DNA of 64,000 bases from contig NW_006763298.1 of NCBI RefSeq assembly GCF_000218685.1, positions 1,832,869 through 1,896,868 on the forward strand. Direction: 5' to 3'. A program made the position numbers and the translations under genes. Below, in pieces: positions 48,960 through 64,000 of this stretch (the first letter of the stretch is position 1; every line of letters starts with the position of its first letter). Below the pieces are notes generated by a model, which was not told the origin of the DNA, searched no databases, and saw only the letters and a program-made list of their open reading frames with translations. This stretch comes from Serpula lacrymans var. lacrymans S7.9 (lineage: Eukaryota > Basidiomycota > Agaricomycetes > Boletales > Serpulaceae).

Positions 48960-51900
48960 ATGAGTCCAACCGCTATTCTCACTGCCTTTGTCCATAACTT
49001 CGACAAACCGTTTTGTCGCTCACAAGTGGTCAAGTCCTCGAATTGCTCCGTTGCCGATTTCGGCATTAACTTTCATAGGGAGGATCTTGTCTCGCTTTTT
49101 CGCCGACAAGTTTTTACAAGGCCTGCTTCTGTAGCTCTTAAAGACGACCAGTTCACGCTCACATACTCAGAGCTTGATGTATGGTCAAGTCTCTTCTGTG
49201 AAGCTATAACATCTCACTTGGGTCACTACGAATCCGAGTCTATCATTGCAGTCTGCTTTCCTCGCTCTGCTCTTCTTCTGGTGTCGGTTTTGGCAATTGC
49301 CAAAGCAGGTCTAGCTTATGTTGCTCTCGATCCCAATCAAACTGTCCCGTATATCCAGAAACAATTGGAGCAAAGTTCCGCTCTGCTTTTGCTCACCACC
49401 TCATGCCTCTCTCATATTCACGCGGCTGTCGCACCCAACAAGATATTCATAGCGGAGACCCTACTTCCTCACGCTCGAGAAAAATGCCGTTCAGCCATTC
49501 ATGTCATCCCCTCTGGAATAGGATCCTCCCTCTCGAATTCTTTGCTTACTGTCCTATTCACAAGCGGCACTACGGGTAAACCCAAGGGCGTCATGATAGA
49601 TCATCGTGCTATGATAAATGCGATCAATGGTAACCTGAGCGCCCTGCAGCCCGGAGAGCGCGTCGCAATTACCGCCAATCCTGCGTTTGATGCATGGTCC
49701 CTCTTCGTTTGGGAAGTAATCTGTAAAGGAGCGGTTGCCATAATGTACACGTCGCATCTCGCCGACCTCCATACGTTTGCAGAATTCGTCAAGAACGAGC
49801 GCATAGATAAAGCTTTCCTTCCTACCGCAGCATTTGCTCGCTTGGTAGAAGAACCGGGGCTAGTCGTTTCTCTTAGTCGCACGCTTCGCAGACTCATTGT
49901 CGCTGGAGAAAGACTCGCTCCGGAGGTTGTTCGACAATTTAGCTGTGTTGGTACTCGAATTGAACTCATTAACGCATATGGCCCCTCGGAGACAGCTGTT
50001 CTCACAACATTCCACAAAGTAGATCTTACGACCGATATCGTGGAGAGCCAGGAAATTCCCATTGGCCAACCGATTTCAAACCTCCGCGTTCATATCCTGG
50101 ATTCTGATCTTTTGCCTTTACCCCCCAGAGAAATTGGCGAAATTTGTATCAGTGGTCCAAGTCTTGCCCGTGGCTATCTTAATCAAGAACATCTCACTAA
50201 GCAAAATTTCCGTGGGTGGATTACTTTCTCATAATGACTTGATCTTACTCGCTCTATCGAAATAGCATATATTACAGATTCTCGAGGCCTCGTTACACGC
50301 GTATATCGTACCGGCGATTTTGGCTACCTGACACCACTCATTGACGGGTCATTCCTGCTGCATTATAAAGGCCGCCGCGATAATCAGATGAAGTTACGTG
50401 GCCAAAGGATTGAACCGTCGCAAATTGAAAGCGTTCTGCTTCGGCAACAAATTCCTGGCATAGTTTTTGGCGGTCAAGCCGCAGTCGTATCGACAGACAC
50501 CGACCAATTGATCGCTTACGTTGTAGGGAAACCCCGCGAAAGTAGTGCGGGTCAAGATGCCGAGCTTATTCGGGAAGCTTGGAATACTTTTGGAAACGAT
50601 GCAGAAAATTATGCCGACGTTGGCTCCTCGCTTGTCGGTGTTGACTTCGCGAATTGGAACTCGATGTAAGTATTTGAAAAACGTTTGCTACAGCTCTTGA
50701 AACCTGATTTTTGTTTCATTTCGATGTAACTTTAATAGGTATGATAACGCACCAATTCCTCGGGATCATATGTTGGACTGGCTCGAAGACACGGTTAGGA
50801 GCATACCTGTCGAGCCGAGTGACTCAGTGTTGGAGGTGGGATGTGGAACAGGCATGCTACTATTCCACGTTGCGACACAATGCCAAGACTATACCGGTAT
50901 CGACATTTCCCAACCTAGTATCGATTTTATTCGATCGCAGTTACCATCTCGAGGTCTCGCAGATAGCGTCAATGTTTTCCACGGCGAGGCTAGTCAGCTC
51001 CCTGAAATCCTACCCACAGAGAAGCGCTTTTCCCTCGTCATTATGAACTCTGTCGTCCAATATTTCGGCTCTCGCACTTACTTAGAGGATATTGTAAACA
51101 TTTGCCTTAGCCAAGTCGATGACGGAGGCCGTATCTTCTTTGGAGATGTGCGTAGTTTCAGCCTGCTGCCACACCATGACCTGGCGTCCACGGTTCATTG
51201 CGGCTTGAAAAATAGCGCTACAACAACTCAAATATCCCAGGAACTCGCCCGACTCTCCGATAGTCAATCCGAACTCCTCGTAAATCCCTCATTCTTCCTT
51301 AGTCTCGCCAAAACCTCGAATGGACGTATAAAACATGTTGAGATCATTCCAAAAGAAATGGAGACTCTTAACGAGCTTAGCCAGTTCCGCTATCAGGTTA
51401 TCTTGCATGTCGGTCAGCTACCATTCACTCCCCTGAGGCCCTCCGTGTGGTCTACGTATAGCTCTCCTGAAGATTTAGAGGAGCTTCTATCTTCTGGGGA
51501 AACCGTGGCCATCCATGGGATTCCTAATAAAGCAGTAGTGGTCTTGCAGGAGGCCTTGAAGCTCTTGCGCTCTGACCATCCTTCTCCCACCTTGAGTGCT
51601 CTCATGGAAGCCGCGACTACCAATCTTGCGAACGTCCATGCACTCTTACCATCAGATCTTCGCCGTATAGCTCATCGTCACGGTCACCAAGTGGATATTA
51701 GCTGGGGCTCTCAATCTTTGGATTGTACGTTTAGTGCGGTCTTCACCAAAGAAGCTGGGGGTTTCAATTTTAAAGCGGATTTCGGAACTTCCGTTGTTGA
51801 CTCGGATAGCGAGCTCACCAATGTGCCAAAAATTCGACAAGTCCACACAATTTCGCCTAAAGACGTTGGTCTAAAACTTCGAGAAGCTTGTCGTTCTGAG

Positions 51901-53866
51901 CTGCCTAGTTACATGGTTCCCTCCCATGTCATTCTCCTGGACGAATTGCCTCACACATCAAACGGCAAGGTCGATCTCAAAAAGCTATCTTCTCCAGATA
52001 TGTGGCAGCCTTATCTAGTTTTTGATGGGATCTCTAAGGATAAGGATGGCGATATTCTCTCTGCGCGGACTGAAACGGAAAAATTGATCGCTGAGATGCT
52101 TTCCGAGGTACTCGCTATGCAACCAAACGCCATCCCCATCGATGCAGACCTCTTCTCGCTCGGGTTGCATTCGTTTAGTGCTGCCAAACTCGTCTCCAGG
52201 TTATGTGACAAGTTCAAAATACCAAAGTTCCCCATTAAAGTCATATACGACTCGCCCACCGTTATTGATCTTGCTACAGTGATAGATGGTCACGATGGAG
52301 AGACCACGTCGAGTTTGTTAAGCTATAGCGAGGACTTTGAGAAAATATGTAAGGCCCTGCCTACATCGTTCCCCCCAAGGCGACAACTCAAGGCCAAACG
52401 CACATATTTTCTCACTGGCGCGACAGGATTTACCGGCCTCTTCATTCTCCGTGACCTAATGCTCCGGCGTGAGTATGATGTTGCAAAGGTGATTTGTCTT
52501 GTGCGGGGTTCTTCTGTGGTGGCATGCACGCAGCGTTTATTCGCAAGTGCTGCGGAATACGGAATCGACACGAGCAGCTGGATAGTGGAGGGCTCAGAAT
52601 CTAACCTGGAGGTGCTCCAGGGTGATCTCGGCCTTGATCACTTTGGGCTGGACGACTCAATCTGGAAACGCATGACTGACGAAATTGATATTTTCCTGGC
52701 GAATGGTGCATTGGTATGTTCAGCGACTGTGTGTTCGTTTTTTCAAATTCCCTGACATTAATCTGCAGGTTAATCTTGCTTTGGATTATTCCTCCATTAG
52801 GGCACCAAACGTTGGTGGTTGTCTAACTGCGATACGAATGTGCACCACAAAGCATTTGAAAGCTCTGACATTTGTCTCCAGCATGGGTGTATATAATACA
52901 GCTGTATACAAAGCACGTAGTGCCGCTGGTCTCCCTATCCTTGAAGACGACGATCTCGAGGATGCTCGCACTGGTCTTACGATTGGTTACCTGCAGTCCA
53001 AATGGGTTTCAGAGAAGATCATCATGTGGATGGCTAACCTGGGTATGCCATGTAATATTGTCAGACCTTGCCACATCAGTGGAGATTCAACTACTGGCGC
53101 TGTTAGCAACGATGATTATTTCTGGAGGTGAATTGGCTCGTGCCACGCGTTACGCTCACTAACTCTCTGTCTTTGGCACTTAGATATACTCTTGGATTCA
53201 TGGAGATGGGTTTGTTCCCCAATAAAAATACTGCGCTACAATGGGTTACCGTCAATTATACGGCAGCTGTTTGCATAGCTGCTGCTGTAGCTGCGGCAAC
53301 TGGGTCCTCTCAAGAATTTTCTGAGGTGGTTTACAACGTGGTGCCATCAAGCTCGATGAGCTGGACCGAGTACTTGCAGGTGCTTCAATATTATGGTTAC
53401 GACTTGAAGTTGGTACCAATCGACACCTTCTGCAAACACCTTTCTTCAAACGAAGTGGAGCTCAGTCAAGATGTACTACAATTCCGGGATTACTACGTAA
53501 GTTTTTCTTTACAGGGCCTTTTTCACCTTCGACATCTTTTTAATCATCTTTTTGGTTATGTCATAGCATGCAGACATGTCGGAAGATGATCCGCCTCCGA
53601 AATGTGACGGAAGGAACGCTCAGTTTCTCCTTACTAGACATCATCCATGGGAGCGTGATATCATGCCACTTCAGCGAAGCCTTGATGATGAGACGATTGG
53701 ACGGTGTATTGCCTATATGGTGGCCATTGGATTCATGCCCCCACCGAGCGTGTATGAGCCCAGTAGGTCCGACGAGAACAAACGCAAACTTCCTAGTATA
53801 TGTGTAGCCCCTCGTAATGGCTCGACTGTTCCTCGCAGAAGTGTGATTCTGGTATGCAATCACTGA
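48960..53866 (+). CDS. NRPS-R: single-module synthetase A(MT)-T-thioester reductase
   Basis: Predicted exons 48960-50211, 50266-50665, 50739-52713, 52769-53127, 53184-53496 and 53567-53866 sum to 4599 bp (1532 aa). A short N-terminal extension precedes an A domain with FTSGTTGKPKG, YGPSETA, YRTGD and GRRDNQMKLRGQR. The inserted methyltransferase (VLEVGCGTGM) lies before A9 LPSYMVP and A10 SNGKVDLKK. Then come a carrier (LGLHSF) and a reductase with NADPH loop GATGFTG and the YxxxK pair in GYLQSKW. Such domains release the carrier-bound acyl group as an aldehyde or alcohol. It lacks two introns present in its paralogues. Pocket reading, approximate: D-A-L-F-I-A-A-V-L-K. A further donor at 53851 could splice to a stop at 53912-53914 instead. 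Confidence 0.9.
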
Positions 53867-54393
53867 TTTATTGTCACATAAATGCTTACCACTTCGTTGT
53901 AATTATAGCGATAAACCAACACTGTGATGAAAGATACTGGTATAGAGTGTGTTTGGACATGGAACAAGCTTAGATTTTTCGAAAATAATTAATAATTGAG
54001 CTACAATGTATGCATTTAGATCATGGTGTAGATGATAAAGGGTGTTTTAGCCTCCAACTTGAATGCATCAATGGCAAAACCAGATATATATAAGCGCTAG
54101 ATTCGTCCCAGAGCTCTGTGACGTTACTGTCACGGTGACTCGCCATATGCATGCTCTTCTTCGAGTCAGAACCTTTGATCCTTTTCCTCAGTCTTACGCC
54201 AGTGGTACTGCACTTGCCACATCTGCCACGAGGATATAACTGATAACATTATCTAGATATCTCGCCCGAATGCTCGCATAATCATACAACAGAACAAATA
54301 CTCTTTTCTACCTGAACAATCACCACCCTTGAACATTACTATCCGCAATTTTGGCTTCAGACAATCCAGGCTTTTCGGTCGCTCTTCTCTGCA
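53867..54393. other. Intergenic region between convergent synthetase genes
   Basis: 3' flanks of NRPS-R (+) and NRPS-3 (-). No gene seen. Confidence 0.45.
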
Positions 54394-59044
<4,651 letters not shown>

Positions 59045-59651
59045 GATTTGTTGGGAAAACCACCTTTGAGCGCCGAGGAGACTTATTATAAAAGACTTTC
59101 GACTCGGAGGCTCAGTGACTCGTTGACTTCACCTTCACCTGCAAAACGTATACCAATTCTTTCGGAATAAAATTACACCTTACTGTACGCGGTTATTTAC
59201 AAGATGTTGAACCGGCGACACTGGAATGATGCGGTCATGGGATCTCACGGCACTGTCTTCACTAAGTCTATTATTGGAAGCGAACTGACGAAGCGGACTG
59301 GAGAAATCGTTTTGTTTGGCTTGCCGGAACCCGAGTAACACGCACGGAAAATGTTGACATACTAGGAGACCATACTACTCCTGCGACCCGAACAAGTCGG
59401 CGAACAGGATCACGATGAGACCCACGATCTGGTGCCAATAAGGTGTGACAAAGTAAAGATATCTATTGCTTTTCAATTAGTTCATGTTGCGGTTATATCA
59501 GGGGTCCGTGTTTTGGTCTCCGCTGAATCGCATTTGACTGCGACGATTTGGATAAAATCTCTTCGGTACTGAATTGTTGCATCTGCGAGTCTTTTTCCGT
59601 AGGCCGGTCGAGCACTCATTTCCATTGACTCCCAAGGACTTGAAGCTTGCA
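59045..59651. promoter_or_regulatory. Bidirectional promoter region between NRPS-3 and P450-I'
   Basis: Divergent gene pair with 607 bp between starts, the same NRPS/P450 pairing logic as 17883-18653. A TATTATAAAAG stretch (about 59084) may act as a TATA for NRPS-3. I saw no full ACCGAAT palindrome here; only TTTCGGAAT (about 59158) is similar. Confidence 0.45.
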
Positions 59652-61688
59652 ATGTCTGACTTTATCGCCCTCCCCTTTGCTCCTGACGTGGGTCTACTGA
59701 AGCTCACTTGGACTTCAGCTGTTGTCTCTGCAGGCGTCCTCGCTATCTTGTACTCTCAATCCAAGAAGGATGGTTTCAATTACCTTCCTGGATTTCCCTT
59801 CGTCGGCGCTTGGTCTTTCTTCACAAAGCGTGCTGAATTCCTTGACGTTGCCATTACGGCCAACCGTAGCGGAAAAACGTCCAAGTTTAATCTTCGCAAT
59901 GTATTTGTCTTCTCGTGTATTCTGTCTCTATCTTCAGTTAATCAGTTTCAATATTCTGTAGCACAACATCATCATTGCCACCAATGAAGATGGCCGAAAG
60001 GTCTTCTATGGTACGCGAGGTCTCAGCGTCAGTGATGGTTATGCGGCACTTTGGGGCACAGTCAGTAGTTATTATTCACATTATTTCTGCAAAGCTGAAT
60101 CACACGTTTTAGGCCCCTAGTCTGAATGAAGCGCTTGGCGAAGTCGAATCGACGGCCAAACAATCCAACTTTTTCATGAAACGACTTCAACCGCTCTTGC
60201 ACCGGGATCGCTTGCACAGACGTAAGTTGCATACTTACATTTTTTACGTGACACTCACGCTCTTTTCATGTCTAGTTATTCCAGAGCTTTTTTCTGACCT
60301 TAATGTTCACTTGGAGTCTTGGCCGCAGTCTGGCCACATGGATCCATTCACCCATGTCTGGAATGTAAAAATTATATATTATCATTCCCGTTCACTATAA
60401 CTTATACGCATTCTACGTAGGTCATCTTCCACTTGACGAACCGTGCCCTAGGTGCTAGAGAAGTATGCTTAGTTTTCTTTAGTTCATTGTTTGGCTTGAT
60501 CAACTTTTATCTTCATAGCTCGCCGACGACTTGTCTACTGTCAAGGAGCTTGCTACTCTTTATTGGAGTGCGGAGCAGGACCCTAGTCCTTCTTCTGTTC
60601 TCCTACCATGGATTCCTTCTCGTACGAAGCAACAACGGATGGAGGCTATGGGCACACTTTATACCACATTCGCTGACACCATAAACAAGAGGATATCGGA
60701 AGGAAGATCTGAAAACGATGCCGTCCAATTCATGCTCGATCAAGACGATACTGTGGAAGAAATTGCTCCGGTGCGTTTGCTAAGTCTGATACATATTCTT
60801 TGATTAACACATGAACTTTTGTAGTTCATCATGCAAGCGATTTTCACTGGCACTATCACTACGTGAGCTTTCTCCCCCCGCATCTAGCAAGTCTTCTAAT
60901 CCGGATTATTCCCTAGCGGTATATTGGTCTGCTGGATCCTGATATATCTCCACACCTACCCGTAACTATTACTCTTCCTGATGTCACTTTCTACAAGTAT
61001 TGACGTCTGCTCTTTACAGTGAATGGGATGCCAAGATTCGTCAAGAACTTGAAGCACTACTTAATGAGTATAGCCCTGACGCTACTCTCCCTATGTACGC
61101 TCGCTTCTCACAAGTACCTGTCGAGGCATGGGAGGGGTCAACGCCTGTTCTGGAGGCCGTGATCACTGAGACGAATCGCATGGTTATCAGTGGCTCCAAC
61201 ATGCGCCGGAACATGGGTGAAGATATTGAAGTCAACGGGCTAAAGGTGAAACAGGGAGAGTTTATGTTGTACCCAATGGGATCACTGCATCACGACGCGG
61301 ATCATTATCCTGATCCCTTGAGGTGGGATCCTTCACGATGGGCGGATCCTACGCGTCTGGAACGAGAGAGGTCGCAGTGGTCGTTTTTGGGCTGGGGAGT
61401 TGGTGAGTATTTTATTTATTCTCATTCTCTGTTTCCTAAGTAATTCATTAATGTCCAGGGTTGCATCCTTGCCTTGGCATGAGGATCGCCAAACTAGATT
61501 TGAAACTTGCTGTGTCTCTTTTCATCCAACTATTTGAGTACTCCCGTGTGGACAAGAACGGTAATCCATCGAAGGACATTCCTGTGCCGAATCTTAATGA
61601 CCTGCATCGTGTTGCTCCGAAGGGAGAGGGCCGGTACTTTCAATATAAGAGGAGACCATCGACTGTAAAGACCGCGATGCTGCAGTAG
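59652..61688 (+). CDS. Cytochrome P450, atypical group I'
   Basis: Paralogue of the P450 at 13137. Start ATG 59652 with anchor segment WTSAVVSAGVLAILY. Exon 2 begins with HNIIIATNEDGRKVFY (from about 59962). The I-helix reads FTGTITT then GILVCWILIYLHTYP across an intron, again without the usual acidic residue. ExxR is ETNR (about 61170), followed by DPSRWADP and the haem loop WGVGLHPCLG (Trp instead of Phe, Cys present), split by an intron at about 61401-61458. It ends with a stop at 61686-61688. The shared unusual features in both copies argue that they are functional traits rather than damage. It probably acts on a product of the neighbouring synthetases. Confidence 0.86.
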
Positions 61689-62507
61689 TTGGATGAGCTT
61701 GGGATTACGCTACTTTTACACATTTAACGACCTTTCATGTCTTGGTACTTATTCAAGAAGCTTATTTTTTGGATACGTAGCCAAATTCTACAGGACGTTT
61801 GAACGTTCGAACACTTGTAAATAATTACATTCGTACTGAGCTGTTGAGTGCATCACAATTTTCATCACCTTTCTCCCTGCCGAATCGCTGCAAACTTGAC
61901 TCTAGCCTGACGAGAGCATCACATAAGGAGGGCGTTATAGTATTAGCCTCCGTTGCTGACATAATATAATAAGAGTAAGCCTCGTTCTAAGATCTGGAAC
62001 CGAGATTGTAATAAGGTTTTATAGGTGGGAAGCCTGGCTTACCCCAAGGGGTTTCGGGAGAAGTGTGGGAATGGCCATCGATCGATCGATCGATCGGTGA
62101 CCGATTCGGTCACGGCGAAGTTACGATATGATAGAACAATCCAACTTGAAGGATAACGACTATCATATACACGTATTAGGTCTGCTATTGGAGACTAGAA
62201 CAATCCCTCATCGTCTAGTAGTATTCGGTTGACCAGGAACGTTTTCTGTTCGGAACAGCTAACAATACTTACTTATGTCAATGGCACCGTGACATACGCA
62301 CACTAGGAAGCTTGTTCTCGGAAGCTTTCCTTCTCGAAACCGAATATCGCTATCGATGCGGCAGCCAAGGTGTCGTAAGTGGAGGACAGGCTCTGCCAGT
62401 GGTCCGTCTGCATGGCGGGCTGACTTTTGCTGGTGGTACTACAACTGAATTTAACGAACGAGAGCAAAGTTTACCAGCAACACCAACCACATCAATCATT
62501 ATCCACG
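61689..62507. promoter_or_regulatory. Intergenic/promoter region of NRPS-4
   Basis: No gene supported. It contains an ATCG microsatellite (about 62077-62096) running into a 17-bp palindrome GTGACCGATTCGGTCAC (62097-62113), an ATTCGGT word (about 62223), the palindrome CTGTTCGGAACAG (about 62246-62258) and an ACCGAAT word (about 62339). Confidence 0.5.
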
Positions 62508-64000
62508 ATGCCGTTTAACGACCTTATTCGTCGTTTTCAGATCCAAGTCAGTCTTCGTCCTGATGCTATTGCAGTCCAGGATGCCTCTTTCACCCTCACT
62601 TATCAAGAATTGGACCGATGGTCTAATAACCTAGCTCGTGAAATTCACTTGCGTGCACGACACTTGAATCTTGAGGTGTCGAGCCCCATCGCCATTTGCA
62701 TCCCCCGTTCTGCTCTCCTCATAGTTTCCGTTCTCGCTGTCGTGAAAGCCGGCTTCTCCTATACGCCTCTCGATTCTGCGGCACCTCTCGCTAGGCTAGA
62801 TGATCAAGTCTCTCAGTGTGGCACCAGCATCCTTCTCGTTGCTGCTGGACTTGCTGGGGACCATATTTCATCCCTTGGTCGGGCTGATACATTTGATATC
62901 GCTGCTTTCATAAATCGAACATGTGTTCAGGAGCACCAGGAACTGGTGCCACCTGACTCAGAACTATGTGACAATACCCTCCTTGCCGTTTTTTGGACAT
63001 CGGGCAGCACTGGACGACCAAAAGGTGTCTGCATCGAGCATGTAAGTCACTCCTCCCGTTCTGATATATATCACCGCTAACATTATGTTCTAGGAAAGTA
63101 TGTTGAACCTCATCGACCGTCGTCTCATGGACATCCAACCTGGTGATCATGTAGCTATGACAGCTACCCCTTCATTTGACGTGTCGTCTTTGGAAATGTG
63201 GAATTCTCTCATCAATGGAGCTACCGTTTTCATTCTTACTTCGAGTTTGGGAGACACAGAAACCACCGTAAAGTTTTTTTGCGAACACAAGATTCAAAAA
63301 GTCTTTCTGCCTACTACTGTATTTCACCGCCTTGCAAACGACGACGAGATCTCATCTTCACTTGGTAAAACTCTAAGCTGGATTCTTGTTGGTGGAGAAA
63401 GGCTCAACATGGCGAGCGTCAATAATTTCTTCCACCATGCTCCCCATACAAGAATTTTGAACGGATATGGATCTGCGGAGACAACCATTCACGCTACAGA
63501 TTTCGAAGTCCCTCGAGATCTTTCCAAATACGACGACGCGGCTGGAAAACCAATTCCTGTTGGACGTCCTATAACAGGGGTGCGAGTTTTTCTCTTGGAT
63601 GAAAACCTTCATGCAGTTGGTTTTGGTATCCCTGGGGAAATTTGTATTAGTGGAGCGGGCCTTGCCCGAGGATACCTGGGCGAATCTCTCTCTTCTTCGA
63701 AGAGATTCGGTGAGTTCTATCGGTTATCCTAAGTATATATACTGATTTTTACATAAATTATTTCAGTCACCATTGCAGATATTGAAGAACCGGGATCCAG
63801 CCTGCGTATCTACCGCACTGGCGATTTGGGCAAGTTTGTTTCCTCAGATCAAGGACCTCTGCTTGAATATGTGGGCCGCATCGACAATCAAGTTAAGATT
63901 CGTGGTCAACGGGTTGAACTCGCTGAAGTGGAAAACGTTTTATGCGCTGGAATGGATGGGGCAGAAGAATCCGCTGTTATTGTCGCAGAAGATAAAATGA
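62508..64000 (+). CDS. NRPS-4: synthetase A domain, cut by window edge
   Basis: Predicted exons 62508-63041, 63094-63709 (616 bp, as in NRPS-1 and NRPS-3) and from 63767 past the end. Motifs: [11 protein letters not shown] (A3 with Trp for Phe), [25 protein letters not shown]. The frame is open to the last base. By homology an inserted methyltransferase and carrier should follow, but this is not visible. The N-terminus [14 protein letters not shown] matches those of NRPS-1 and NRPS-3. Pocket reading, approximate: D-V-L-F-L-G-G-I-H. Terminal domain unknown. Confidence 0.87.

Overview
The window is fungal, most likely from an agaricomycete basidiomycete. Genes are split by many 45-60 bp GT-AG introns, there are no prokaryotic operons, and two groups of cytochrome P450s occur beside single-module NRPS-like synthetases. 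A large share of the DNA is LTR retrotransposon. Exon borders below were read by eye. For three of the synthetases the predicted exons add up to exact multiples of three.

Layout. 0.3-3.9 kb: OPT-family oligopeptide transporter. 4.5-5.0 kb: small SnoaL/NTF2-like protein. 5.8-11.8 kb: nested repeats (a polyadenylated retrocopy, a decayed Ty3/gypsy pol, an LTR split by a 680-bp inverted-repeat element, and a 1.8-kb repeat called R1 here). 11.8-12.7 kb: hypothetical gene. 13-26 kb: left arm of a biosynthetic cluster with P450-I (+), P450-II (-), NRPS-1 (+) and P450-II' (+). 26.4-47.7 kb: repeat island holding a decayed hAT transposase, an intact Ty3/gypsy chromovirus with LTRs and target duplication, solo LTRs, decayed gag and pol copies and two more R1 copies. 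49-64 kb: right arm with NRPS-R (+), NRPS-3 (-), P450-I' (+) and NRPS-4 (+, cut by the window edge).

The main point of interest is the cluster. It has four paralogous synthetases. In the three complete ones the adenylation domain is interrupted by a SAM-dependent methyltransferase between motifs A8 and A9, followed by one carrier domain. Two end in a condensation-like domain and one in a thioester reductase; the fourth is incomplete here. They share exon structure: the second exon is 616 bp in NRPS-1, NRPS-3 and NRPS-4. The P450s form two paralogous pairs, one of which (I/I') lacks the usual I-helix acidic residue and has Trp in the haem loop. A reasonable inference is that the synthetases activate and methylate amino (or similar) acids, release them by condensation or reduction, and that the P450s tailor the products. 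The product cannot be read from the sequence. Several cluster promoters carry palindromes built from the same ACCGA/TCGGT half-site.

The repeats are informative too. The intact chromovirus has a complete-looking -1 frameshift signal between gag and pol that is also present in a decayed relative. R1 carries an intact 180-codon ORF of identical length in all three copies.
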